Below the pieces are notes generated by a model. That model was not told the DNA's origin, made no database searches, and saw only the letters and a program-made list of their open reading frames with translations. A stretch of DNA of 34,655 nucleotides, taken from positions 1 through 34,655 of the IMG/VR virus record IMGVR_UViG_3300007538_000089. One strand, written 5' to 3'. This DNA is from a virus. Positions 23,176 to 32,267 of the stretch are shown in pieces (positions within the stretch are counted from its first letter, which is position 1; every line of letters starts with the position of its first letter). The position numbers and the translations under genes are program-made.

Positions 23176-26004
23176 TTAAGCTACCGGTGGTTGAGCTCCT
23201 GCTGCCGGCGGCATTTCACCTCCTTCTGCTGGCATTTCACCACCTTCTACTGGCATTTCATCCATAGGCAACTCTGATTCAATGCCTCCCATATCTACAC
23301 CGATTGACGTAGAGTTAATGCCTAAATCCCGCATTTCGCTAGAAGAATCTGCATCTAATCCTGTTAGATTTTCCTCATTTTCTTCTCTCCATAAACGTTC
23401 GTTTTCTGCAATTTCATCTGCAGTTAATCCTAAAAATCGTTTAAGTGCATATCTATTAGAAATATACGGTAATGCTGCCATCTGTGTAAATGTTGGAATT
23501 CTAGCATTATCAATTTCACTTTGTCTATATGCTGCAAAGTTTTTTGGAGGTTGAAATTTTAAATCAAACATAGAAACATCAATATTTACTCCATGTTCTA
23601 GTAAGTACTTTTTAAATTCTTTATCAAATTCATTTATTAATAAACTTTGTAATCTTTCACAATATGTATTAAACCGTAATTCTTGAATATATGCAGTGCC
23701 TACCCTACCGTCATTATATTGGCTGGATGCATCTTCTGCTCCTGTTGGTAAGTAGCTCGATGGTATTCTTAATCCTCTAACTAATTTATTAGTAAAGTAT
23801 TTTAAATCATCAATTTCACCTAAGTTAGTTCCACCTGGTAATGTTTCAACCTTTGAGCCTCGTCCTTCGGAAGTTTGTGGGAAAAAGTAGTCTTCGTTGA
23901 TTGAATTTTTAACAAAAATTCCACTATCAATTGCAAACGTATGATAATTATGCCATTTTTCTGTTCCATCAATAGTAATAGTACCAGTATCTCTGTTTGA
24001 TACTTTTTCAATTTTAACTACTCTATGATTAAAGTTGTCTATTTCGTTAACAAAAGATTTCCAATTTTTATAGCCAAAAGATTTTAGTGTAAAATTAAGT
24101 TTTGAATGTCCAAATTTATTAAAATCTTTGTTACACTGTGCATTTTTGTAATCAAATTGAGTACTATTGCTATTTTTAACCATTTCTACAACTTGATTTT
24201 TGTTAGTATATCCTTGTTTAACATAATCAGCAATTTTTTGCAAGACTTCAAATGTAATCGAGGATTGTTGAGTTTTAATCTTAATTTGAGAGTCTTTTAA
24301 TTTAGACAATCGACGTTTTTTTTCATTAAAATTTAATTCTTTCCAATCTTGTTTAGTTGTATCTAATATTTTTTTACTAATTACATCTCTTTGCAGTTGT
24401 GAAACATTATTCCAAAAATTACCATTAATGGATGAATGATATAATGTAAAATCGTCAATATTCATATATTGTAAGTTTCTAGGATCATTATTAAATCTAT
24501 TAAAATCTTTATGATTAATAGTTGTTTTTTCTAATCCTTTATGTTCTGTTAAAAATGTAAACTCTTGATGTTTATTTTGCTTTTTAAAAAACTTTCCAAC
24601 AATATCATGAGTCCATCTCCAGTTCTTTTCAGAATGATCCCATACTTGTTGGTAATTAGTTGTTTCATCAGTTGATATTGACTTATTTCTTCTATTAAAT
24701 GAAATTAAGCTATCTTTATCTGTTAAATCTTTAGCTTCTACAAATCCTTTGCCAAACACAGGTATTTTGTGATCTGGAGTACAAGTTAATGTTTCTCCAT
24801 TATCTAATGTAATTTTAATCACTTCTGTATTTTTTCTAGTTACACCTGCCCAGTTAATTACTCCTGGTACAACTTCGCCTGTTTCTGGATTACAACTGTA
24901 CGCCCAATTTTCCTTTCCTTGTTCAAACTCTACTATTAATTCATTTAATGTTAAAGTTCTACCATCTAATAATGGGATTTTAGTTGTTAAATCTAAGCAC
25001 AATGGGTTATATGCTGCATCAATTACTGATTGTCCACCACCTGTTGCACTAGGTATTCTACGTTGATGTATTTCTGTTTTAACTCTTTCTACAAATTGCA
25101 TAGCAAGATGTGATGGCATATTACCTACGTCTACATAAAATACCCTACGTTCGGGTGCTCGTTGTACCCGATATATAATAATTGCATCTTCTAGTAATTC
25201 TTTTTGTTTATACACTTTAAAGATAATTTCTAAAAGGCTAGTTCCAAATGGAAAATTATTATCTAATCCTTCTGATAAGCTTAAATGTATTACATGTTTT
25301 GCATCAACTGTAACTTCAGTTTCGGTGGTATTAAATCTAGAAGTATTAACTGCTCTAGTTTGCCCAACTAATCCATTTGCATTACCAACCGGTTGATATT
25401 GCGAAGTGCCTCCTGTTATATTCCCAGTAGACTCTCGAGGTGTAGTTGCAATTCCATGTACAAAGTTAAAATTAATATTTTCTAATACATATTGTTCAGG
25501 TACTTTTCCTTCTGACTCGTTAACAATAACCCTTGTTACATTCATAGGATCTATATGATACCATTTTTTTGTTTCTGGATCTCTAAGAAAAAATTGATCA
25601 CCATATTTGAAAGTGTTTCGAACTGTTCTAAACATTCTAGTTTCAAAATTTTGCAACTTACACCATTGCCGTAAATATTGTAGTATAATTGTTACTTCTG
25701 AATTAGTAGCTTCTTGATTATAATCTATAATGAAAGGCGTATTATTTAATGTATTTTTTTGGGTACAAAATTCTGCTAATATATCTAATGCTGCATTAAC
25801 TTCAGAATCAAGATCCATTGTATTATATTGGCCGTATCTATCAATTCTATTTGGAGCTCCTACATACACATCTGGAAGATAACTTGAATAGTTTGATCTA
25901 GCAGGCCCTACGTTTTTGTTAGATGAGCCGTATGTTAATGGACTACTGGTACCATTAGTCGATTGATTGGTTTTTGCGGGTGTAAAATATTTACGCCATG
26001 ACAT
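23176..26004 (-). CDS. 20: Portal vertex protein gp20 interrupted by an intein
   Basis: 942 residues as translated; removing the intein (336-700) leaves 577, typical for gp20 of T4-like aquatic phages. N-extein landmarks are NRIDRYGQYNTMDLDSEVNA, FKYGDQFFLRDPETKKWYHI, and IIYRVQRAPERRVFYVDVGN. The C-extein resumes at SINEDYFFPQTSEGRGSKVE, then TLPGGTNLGEIDDLKYF and LRIPSSYLPTG. The portal forms the dodecameric vertex that nucleates head assembly and conducts DNA. The insertion splits YNPL from SINEDYFF at a strongly conserved part of the portal. The C-terminus has short GGEMP repeats. Splicing is required for a working portal, so intein activity matters to the phage. Confidence 0.93.
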   Translation of the reverse strand: MSWRKYFTPAKTNQSTNGTSSPLTYGSSNKNVGPARSNYSSYLPDVYVGAPNRIDRYGQYNTMDLDSEVNAALDILAEFCTQKNTLNNTPFIIDYNQEATNSEVTIILQYLRQWCKLQNFETRMFRTVRNTFKYGDQFFLRDPETKKWYHIDPMNVTRVIVNESEGKVPEQYVLENINFNFVHGIATTPRESTGNITGGTSQYQPVGNANGLVGQTRAVNTSRFNTTETEVTVDAKHVIHLSLSEGLDNNFPFGTSLLEIIFKVYKQKELLEDAIIIYRVQRAPERRVFYVDVGNMPSHLAMQFVERVKTEIHQRRIPSATGGGQSVIDAAYNPLCLDLTTKIPLLDGRTLTLNELIVEFEQGKENWAYSCNPETGEVVPGVINWAGVTRKNTEVIKITLDNGETLTCTPDHKIPVFGKGFVEAKDLTDKDSLISFNRRNKSISTDETTNYQQVWDHSEKNWRWTHDIVGKFFKKQNKHQEFTFLTEHKGLEKTTINHKDFNRFNNDPRNLQYMNIDDFTLYHSSINGNFWNNVSQLQRDVISKKILDTTKQDWKELNFNEKKRRLSKLKDSQIKIKTQQSSITFEVLQKIADYVKQGYTNKNQVVEMVKNSNSTQFDYKNAQCNKDFNKFGHSKLNFTLKSFGYKNWKSFVNEIDNFNHRVVKIEKVSNRDTGTITIDGTEKWHNYHTFAIDSGIFVKNSINEDYFFPQTSEGRGSKVETLPGGTNLGEIDDLKYFTNKLVRGLRIPSSYLPTGAEDASSQYNDGRVGTAYIQELRFNTYCERLQSLLINEFDKEFKKYLLEHGVNIDVSMFDLKFQPPKNFAAYRQSEIDNARIPTFTQMAALPYISNRYALKRFLGLTADEIAENERLWREENEENLTGLDADSSSEMRDLGINSTSIGVDMGGIESELPMDEMPVEGGEMPAEGGEMPPAAGAQPPVA
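23905..24999 (-). mobile_element. Intein with HNH homing-endonuclease domain in the portal gene
   Basis: Residues 336-700 of the portal frame (365 residues). Splicing motifs: Cys1 in CLDLTTKIPLLDGRTLTL; block B in TLTCTPDHKIPV (Thr-x-x-His); C-terminal block in NYHTFAIDSGIFVKN with terminal Asn, and Ser as the +1 residue. The penultimate residue is Lys where His is usual. The insert between the splicing halves carries an HNH signature (TINHKDFNRFNNDPRNLQYM followed by FTLYHSS), indicating a homing endonuclease, plus a Lys/Asn-rich helical part that could bind DNA. Splicing and homing are inferred from motifs. Confidence 0.9.
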
Positions 26005-26027
26005 ATATATATTCCTTATTAATCAAA

Positions 26028-29000
26028 TTATGTTGCTGCAACTGCTACATTTCCAGATAATGCTCCAATCCTTCTAGTATTTCGTTCAATACCTTCATTA
26101 AATTCATGCATCTCTGTTAATATTTCAACTACTTGCTGCATTAACATATTTAGTTGTTCAGTATTACCAATTGCTTTTTGCGGTGTAGGCAAAATTTCAG
26201 TGTTATTATCTATGTTATTAGCCGATGTTGTAATGTTACTACTAATTAGCTGTTTTATTTCATTTACAGATGTAAGTAAATTATTCATAGTTACATTATT
26301 AAGTTCAACATCAGTTGTTGTATCTGTATTAACTTTAACATTCTCCAATACTGATTTAAAATCAGTATCAACAGGTTTTAACTTATCGTTAGGATTAGTT
26401 AATGATGCTTTAAAATCAGTATCAACAGGTTTTATCTTTTTTATATCATCATTTAATTTTGTTTTATCTAATTGCGACTCAAAATTGAAATTTCCAAACA
26501 ACCCGTCAATTTTTAATGGTTTAATATTTCCAGAACTACTAGACAAATCAGAAACTAATTGCATTGCTGCTTGGTATTTTTCAAGAGCTTTCAAATTATT
26601 GTCAATTTTATCAATATCAAACTGATTTTTTGTAAATTCATTTATTGCTTGATTTAATTGCTCCATTATTTTTGATAAAGGTGACGCAGTATCTTCAGCA
26701 GGAGCATCACTAAACATCGATGTTATAGAATCGAATATCTTATCAGTTATTGATTTTGGTTTTTCTGTGTTTAAACCTCTTAACAATTCAAATATATTAC
26801 TAATTTCAGTTACAGCTTTTGAAAAATCAACAAGTGCAGTTGTATTATCTAAAACTCTTGCTATATTATACGGTTCAATGGTAAATAAACTAATTATTTC
26901 ATTTATTTGGTGTATTGCATCAATTGCAGTTTCTGCTGAATCTATAGCAGATAAATTTTCTATTACTTCACTTGCGTGTTTAATTCCTAAACCCAATTCA
27001 GAATATGCTAAGGCATTGTTTTGAGCAACATCGGTATTAAACTGAAATGTTGTAAATGCTAACATCACTTCATTCATTTGATTAACAATATCAATAATAG
27101 ATGCTTTTGCTTTTTCTTCGCCAAACATTCCTACTATACTTTTAGTTAAAGTATCTGTTATCGATGGTGCTTCGTTTGCTCCGGTCATTTCATTAAACAA
27201 CTCGGTAATATTTTTCATTTCCCTAGCAGCATTTTTAAAATACAATAATGAAAAATAATTATTTTTTAGAACTTTATTGTCAATTTCTTCTGCACTAAAC
27301 GCCTTCATTGCATCCATTAACTGACTAAGATCGATTGCTTCAAAATTATCATCAATTTCAGGTAACATTGAAATTGCATCTAATGCCCAAGCAAAGTTAG
27401 ACACAGCTTCTGTATTTGATTTAATTACTTCAATATTGTACAATTGACTTGTAAACTGTATAATTGCTGCTGTTAACTTTGAAAAATCAAGTTTACCAAT
27501 TTCTTCAATGTTTTCTAGTTTTGGAATAGAACCGATTGATGTAATTGCACTTGAAAATTCTTGAACTGCTTTAGAATTTTCCTTAATTATATCTGAATTT
27601 AAACCTAAACTTTGAAAATATAGAACTTTATCTTCAATAATTTTTAAATTTAACGCAGAAAAACTTTTTTCGTCAAACGTAACATTAGCAATGCTAGTTA
27701 ATCCAGATGCAAACTCTTGAATAGCCATTGTATTTGATTTTACAGCATCTGCTAGTAATCCCATACTTTGAAATTCTAATACTTTTTCTCTAATTACATC
27801 TATATCTATATTTTCAATTTCATTTATAGTGTCTGGGATTTTACCTACTGATGATAAACCGTTTGAAAATTCTATCACAGCATTAGCATTAGATTTCATT
27901 ATATCTGGTGATAAACCCATACTTTGAAATTCTATCAGTTTTTCTTTAATTGTATCAATGTCAATTTCATCAATGTCATCGTTCATTGATGGGATTTTAC
28001 TTGCAGCATTAATTGCTTCTGAAAATGATATAATAGAATCTTTATTATTATTGATAATATCAAGTTTAAATGTATTTTCTGTAAACTCGTTGATGATATC
28101 AATCATATCGTCTAAATCGATATCTTCAAATTTATCTTCAAGCGATACTTTTTCAATAGCTCCAATATCAACCATTGCTTGTGCAAAAATTTTAACAGCA
28201 TCGGCATTATTCTGAATACGTTTTGTTTTAAATTTTACTTCTGAGAACTTTTGTATTTTTTCAATGGGCGAATCAGCTCCAAACCATTCTCCAACTGATG
28301 ATATAATCGATCCTACTATATTGCCTACGGCTCCTAATGCTTCACCACTGCCAAGCGACGCCATTGCTTTACCGTATGCTGCAAGTGCTTCTGCATTTTG
28401 TTTTATTTTATCAACAGGTAAGTTTGGTTTTGCAAAATCTTCTAGTTTTTGTAAAGGAGTATCGACTCCTGCTAATTCGCCTAAACTTGAAATAAATGAA
28501 CCTAGTATGTTACCTACTGCTCCGATAACTCCTCCTGCTCCCATAGCTGCAAGCGCAGCTCCAACAGCAGCCATTGCTTTAGCATTTTCTATAATTTTGT
28601 CGCCATTAATGTTTTCAAAATCAATTAAACCTGAAGAAATTTCGCTAATACCTTTACCGATAACCCATGCGCCAGCACCTATTGCAGCAGCAGCCACTCC
28701 TACGCCAGCTCCGATAATTCCAATCGCAGTACTTAAATAAGTTGCTCCTGCAACAACAGTTGGTGGGATTTTTGCTATACCTTGTGCTACACCTGCTATT
28801 AAATCACCTACACCTTTTCCTAACCCTTTAGCTAAACTAGCAAATGCTGACCCAAGACCTGAGCCAATATCTTTTAGCAATCGTTTTATACTTTTACCAA
28901 AATTCTTAGCAAGGTCGTACATTCCCTTACCAAATTCTTTATTTGCTCCTTGAGTAGGGTCTAATGATCCGCCTGGAGGTGTTGGAGGAGATCCAGGTGG

Positions 29001-30593
29001 AGGTGCTCCTTTTCCTTTACCAAATTTATCAAGAATAGATCCTTTAATTAGATCTCCAATTCCACCTAATGATTTGCTAAATAGGGTTGACGCTACTAAT
29101 AGTCCACCAAATGCTGCAGCTAGTTTAGCAGTATCACTTCCAAATGAAGTAATACCGTTAACAAAAACTTCAATAGCTCCAACTAAGTTATTTGTAATAA
29201 ATTCAAATACTCCTGAATCAATGAATAGTTTCTGTAACTTTGCACTAGCAGTTCTCATTACATCGTCAAATTTTACCATTGCTTCGGTAGTTTCATCTCT
29301 TGATTGTTGCTCTTGTTTTGCTTTGTCAAGATCCATTGAACCGATTGCTGTTAATTTATTAGAGACATCTAAGAACTCTGCCATAGCTGGATTTGATGCT
29401 CTTAAATTGTCAATTAATTGTTTTCTAGCTGCCGCATCACCTTGAGCAAATTTTTCTAAATCACCACCTGCAGATTTCATAGCATCTAATAATACTTGTG
29501 GATTCGCTCCTTTGCCTATATCAGTTAATGCCTGTTGCATTACTGGACCGGACTTTCCTAACATTGCAAAAAATTGTCCAGTTTCTTTTGTGCTAGGCAT
29601 TCCATCTAACATATCTTTAAACACATCACCGACAGTTCCACCTACTTTGTCAATTAACCCTAATGACATTTGTAAGTTTTTAAACTGTTCTGATCCTTCT
29701 TCAAATTGATTTAATAAAGTTCTAACACTAGAGTCAGTTGCTTGTTTTTTTAGAGCTTCTTCTGCTTCTTTTCTAGTTTGTCCAGTAACTTTAGCAAGTT
29801 TATCAATTTGTTCTAAATATTCTGCACTACCTCGAGCTAGTTCTACATTTGATTTTGATTGTAAAGTTCCCATATTAGCCTGAAGCTCAATATAGTCACT
29901 CATTCCTTCATTAATTTCTTGAACAGTAAACCCTAAATTCTTCAAATCATCAAAATGTTTAGTAGCTTTTAATGTTTTATTCATTAATGCAAATCGTTGC
30001 ACACCTTCAGTAACTGTTCCACCTAATAGTCTTAATGACTGTGAATTACTTGAAATAAAACCGGACATTTCATCTAAACTAAGTTCTAAGTTTGCTGAAA
30101 CTCGTTTCATTTCAACAATACTATTGTTAAAAGATGCCCCACTTGCATTTAACGTGCGATATACATCAATACTTTTATCTAAATGTCTAGCTATTCCATC
30201 TAAATAACCACCAACAACAGGTAAATGTCGTGCAAAGTCTGATATTGCTGTGCTGTTAGATAACAATTCATCTGTCATACTAAGTAAGCTTCTTGAAAAT
30301 GCTATCATCGAACCTTTTGCTACATTACCAAGAGAACTTGAAAATTTCTTAGTTTCTTCTGTTGCATCTTCAACAGCTTCGGTATGATCTTCAACAGCTT
30401 CGGTATCTTCTTCAATTGCTTTAGATCGTTTATGCAAATCCTTAATGATTTTTTTAATATCTTTCCCAGAATCTTTAGATTGGGATTTAGCTAGTTTTTG
30501 CATTGCTAACAATAAACTGTATAATGTTGCTTCCGAAGCAACACCGTCACTGCCAGCTTGTCCTACATTTAAAATATTAACGTCTTCAGCCAC
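26028..30593 (-). CDS. Tape-measure-like large virion protein
   Basis: 1521 residues with a GTG start (AAGGA about ten bases upstream; the nearby ATG is out of frame). The N-terminal 500 residues are helical and charged (VEDHTEAVEDATEETKKFSS). A proline-rich hinge (APPPGSPPTPPGGS, near 530-545) leads into hydrophobic glycine/alanine stretches at about 610-660 (GIIGAGVGVAAAAIGAG) that could cross a membrane, then a long helical region with twelve degenerate repeats centred on N-A-x-A-x-x-x-F. Length, hydrophobic segment and repeats fit a tail tape-measure protein. It lies between the portal and the gp26-like baseplate gene. The closest functional counterpart in T4 would be the gp29-type tail-length protein, but sequence similarity is not evident by eye. 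Confidence 0.7.
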   Translation of the reverse strand: MAEDVNILNVGQAGSDGVASEATLYSLLLAMQKLAKSQSKDSGKDIKKIIKDLHKRSKAIEEDTEAVEDHTEAVEDATEETKKFSSSLGNVAKGSMIAFSRSLLSMTDELLSNSTAISDFARHLPVVGGYLDGIARHLDKSIDVYRTLNASGASFNNSIVEMKRVSANLELSLDEMSGFISSNSQSLRLLGGTVTEGVQRFALMNKTLKATKHFDDLKNLGFTVQEINEGMSDYIELQANMGTLQSKSNVELARGSAEYLEQIDKLAKVTGQTRKEAEEALKKQATDSSVRTLLNQFEEGSEQFKNLQMSLGLIDKVGGTVGDVFKDMLDGMPSTKETGQFFAMLGKSGPVMQQALTDIGKGANPQVLLDAMKSAGGDLEKFAQGDAAARKQLIDNLRASNPAMAEFLDVSNKLTAIGSMDLDKAKQEQQSRDETTEAMVKFDDVMRTASAKLQKLFIDSGVFEFITNNLVGAIEVFVNGITSFGSDTAKLAAAFGGLLVASTLFSKSLGGIGDLIKGSILDKFGKGKGAPPPGSPPTPPGGSLDPTQGANKEFGKGMYDLAKNFGKSIKRLLKDIGSGLGSAFASLAKGLGKGVGDLIAGVAQGIAKIPPTVVAGATYLSTAIGIIGAGVGVAAAAIGAGAWVIGKGISEISSGLIDFENINGDKIIENAKAMAAVGAALAAMGAGGVIGAVGNILGSFISSLGELAGVDTPLQKLEDFAKPNLPVDKIKQNAEALAAYGKAMASLGSGEALGAVGNIVGSIISSVGEWFGADSPIEKIQKFSEVKFKTKRIQNNADAVKIFAQAMVDIGAIEKVSLEDKFEDIDLDDMIDIINEFTENTFKLDIINNNKDSIISFSEAINAASKIPSMNDDIDEIDIDTIKEKLIEFQSMGLSPDIMKSNANAVIEFSNGLSSVGKIPDTINEIENIDIDVIREKVLEFQSMGLLADAVKSNTMAIQEFASGLTSIANVTFDEKSFSALNLKIIEDKVLYFQSLGLNSDIIKENSKAVQEFSSAITSIGSIPKLENIEEIGKLDFSKLTAAIIQFTSQLYNIEVIKSNTEAVSNFAWALDAISMLPEIDDNFEAIDLSQLMDAMKAFSAEEIDNKVLKNNYFSLLYFKNAAREMKNITELFNEMTGANEAPSITDTLTKSIVGMFGEEKAKASIIDIVNQMNEVMLAFTTFQFNTDVAQNNALAYSELGLGIKHASEVIENLSAIDSAETAIDAIHQINEIISLFTIEPYNIARVLDNTTALVDFSKAVTEISNIFELLRGLNTEKPKSITDKIFDSITSMFSDAPAEDTASPLSKIMEQLNQAINEFTKNQFDIDKIDNNLKALEKYQAAMQLVSDLSSSSGNIKPLKIDGLFGNFNFESQLDKTKLNDDIKKIKPVDTDFKASLTNPNDKLKPVDTDFKSVLENVKVNTDTTTDVELNNVTMNNLLTSVNEIKQLISSNITTSANNIDNNTEILPTPQKAIGNTEQLNMLMQQVVEILTEMHEFNEGIERNTRRIGALSGNVAVAAT

Positions 30594-30619
30594 TACAAAT
30601 CATCCTTATTTTTATGAAA

Positions 30620-30627
30620 TATAAATA
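30620..30627 (+). promoter_or_regulatory. 26: T4-type late promoter TATAAATA for the gp26-like gene
   Basis: Exact TATAAATA on the plus strand, 41 bases upstream of the ATG at 30669, which has a good ribosome-binding site (GGAG at 30659-30662). The predicted start lies near 30633. It faces the minus-strand late octamer at 30641-30648, so the two promoters overlap. Confidence 0.7.
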
Positions 30628-30640
30628 GTACAAACATACT

Positions 30641-30648
30641 TATTTATC
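30641..30648 (-). promoter_or_regulatory. Late-promoter-like octamer GATAAATA for the tape-measure gene
   Basis: Minus-strand GATAAATA 47 bases upstream of the GTG at 30593. The predicted start is about 30635, almost the same position as the start of the opposing plus-strand promoter. Confidence 0.6.
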
Positions 30649-30668
30649 GTATTTATTCGGAGATTTTA

Positions 30669-31535
30669 ATGGATAACAAACCTAACATGATTGAAAGCAA
30701 TCCTCTTAAAAAATATTTTAGACAACCTAAAATGTTTATTCAATTACCTAGCGGTGGTAAATTTTATAGTCCAGGCTCGTTAAATATGCCTGAAACCGGT
30801 GAGCTACCTGTTTTTGCAATGACTGCAAAAGATGAGTTAATTATGAAAACTCCTGATGCATTATTAAATGGGCAAGCAACAGTTGATGTAATTCAAAGTT
30901 GTATTCCTAACATTGTTGACGCATGGAGTATGCCTAGTATCGATTTAGACGCAGTGTTGATAGCAATTCGAATTGCTACATATGGTGATTCTATGGATAT
31001 TACTTCAAATATTCCGGGCTTAAATGAAGAACGTGATTTTGTTGTAAACTTACGTAAGTTATTAGTAAATCTTTCATCTGTCGAATTTAACCCAGAAATT
31101 TCTATTGGAGAAATGACAGTTACTATTAGACCGTTAACTTACAAAGAATTTACTGCTAACAGTTTAAAAACATTTGAAGAACAACGTGTGTTTTCAATTG
31201 TGAATAATGCAGACATGTCTGATATTGACAAACTGAAACAGTTTAATGTTAGTTTTAAAAAATTAACTGAATTAACTATCACTTCAATTGCTCAAAGTAT
31301 TACTAAAATTCAAATTGGAGATACAGAAGTTACTAATTCAGAATATATTATGGACTTTATTAATAACTCTGATAAAGAATTTTATAAAAATGTAATCGAC
31401 CACATTGAAGAACAAAAATCTAAATTTGAATTAGAACCGTTACAAGCTAATTTTTCACCAGAAGATATTGAAAAAGGAGCACCGGAAACATATGAAATCC
31501 CTATTACATTTGATCAATCAAATTTTTTCGTATAA
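30669..31535 (+). CDS. 26: Baseplate hub protein, gp26-like
   Basis: 288 residues, one of the few plus-strand structural genes. The N-terminal NPLKKYFRQPKMFIQLPSGG leads into KFYSPGSLNMPETGELPVFA and MTAKDELIMKTPDALLNGQA, a highly characteristic opening for the T4 baseplate gp26 family of aquatic T4-like phages. The central part (SCIPNIVDAWSMPSIDLDAV) and MTVTIRPLTYKEFTANSLK are also typical. It is thought to act in baseplate hub assembly. It has its own T4-type late promoter, and a small gene follows after five bases. Confidence 0.85.
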   Translation: MDNKPNMIESNPLKKYFRQPKMFIQLPSGGKFYSPGSLNMPETGELPVFAMTAKDELIMKTPDALLNGQATVDVIQSCIPNIVDAWSMPSIDLDAVLIAIRIATYGDSMDITSNIPGLNEERDFVVNLRKLLVNLSSVEFNPEISIGEMTVTIRPLTYKEFTANSLKTFEEQRVFSIVNNADMSDIDKLKQFNVSFKKLTELTITSIAQSITKIQIGDTEVTNSEYIMDFINNSDKEFYKNVIDHIEEQKSKFELEPLQANFSPEDIEKGAPETYEIPITFDQSNFFV

Positions 31536-31540
31536 GGATC

Positions 31541-31759
31541 TTGTCTTGGACAATGGATGAGATCCTACATGAAGTAAAAAGATATGAAGGATATCAAAAA
31601 GAAATTAAACATGAGATTTATAAGTTATGTTGGTTTATGAGAGGAAGTATTTCCCTTGAAGAAGGATTTTATTTAACTCATGAAGATAGAACAATAATAT
31701 CAGACATTATTAAAGACAACATAGAAACAACTAAGAAAACACATATTGCTTTCATTTAA
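31541..31759 (+). CDS. Small protein following gp26
   Basis: 72 residues using TTG at 31541 (TTG TCT TGG ACA ATG), five bases after the gp26-like stop. Starting at the in-frame ATG at 31553 gives 68 residues; the AAGGA at 31534-31538 is too near the TTG and rather far from the ATG, so the start is undecided. The sequence is helical, with YKLCWFMRGSISLEEGFYLT followed by HEDRTIISDIIKDNIETTKK, a pattern I associate with small proteins behind gp26 in T4-like phages. In position it corresponds to an accessory of the hub or tail-assembly type. Function is unknown. Confidence 0.65.
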   Translation: MSWTMDEILHEVKRYEGYQKEIKHEIYKLCWFMRGSISLEEGFYLTHEDRTIISDIIKDNIETTKKTHIAFI

Positions 31760-31764
31760 CTAAC

Positions 31765-31799
31765 AAGTTGCTGTTATTATTCAGTTAGTACAGCAACTT
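31765..31799 (+). terminator. Possible terminator-like inverted repeat after the gp26 operon
   Basis: AAGTTGCTG at 31765-31773 pairs perfectly with CAGCAACTT at 31791-31799, leaving a 17-base loop, immediately after the stop of the small gene. The T-run after the stem is only two or three bases, so it may be a processing or RNA-stabilising stem instead of an efficient terminator. Confidence 0.4.
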
Positions 31800-32267
31800 T
31801 AGAGAGCATTCCTTTCCATTATAATCTACTATTAAGTGTTTTAACTTCGTTAAAACAAAAGTTTCGTAATATTCGTTTATCTACTTCGTAGACTAAACTC
31901 TTATTACTCACTTTATTTTATTTGTTCTTAAATTATTAATTTCTTTTAAAGCTCTTAAAGAATATTCATCTAGATAGGAGAGCCATAATTTGCCCAAAAC
32001 GGGCAAATTAAAAAAAATACTTCATCTGAGTGAGTATTCACCATCATAACAAAAGAGATTTAAATTAAAGTAATTTAACAGAAGCGGTTGACCGGTACTC
32101 CTTACTCTAGCTTTGCGAATGTCAACGGAAAGTACAATATGCCTGTTATGCAACATATTATACTTAGCAGGTTGTAATCTTTTTCACAGAGCCTGCATCA
32201 TTTAATGCCTGAAGTTAGCGTTTGCCTGTCAGCACGTTAGATCCAACTGAAATTTTTCATACAGTTT

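Noticed and set aside
28264-28740. 158-residue plus-strand frame within the tape-measure gene
   Set aside because: Antisense to Gly/Ala-rich codons of a well-supported gene, with no start signals of its own.
31908-31997. Minus-strand frame from TTG encoding about 29 residues ending LRTNKIK
   Set aside because: The peptide looks protein-like, but it lacks an ATG, a ribosome-binding site and an upstream frame. It might be a gene remnant but the evidence is too thin.
31987-32009. Hairpin AATTTGCCC/GGGCAAATT as an intrinsic terminator
   Set aside because: In the plus direction it is followed by an A-run, and in the minus direction the T-run precedes the stem, so neither orientation matches a terminator.
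32022-32156. 44-residue minus-strand frame in the non-coding region
   Set aside because: It has an ATG but no ribosome-binding site and no recognisable similarity. Its base composition differs from genes around it, so it is more likely part of a structured or regulatory region.
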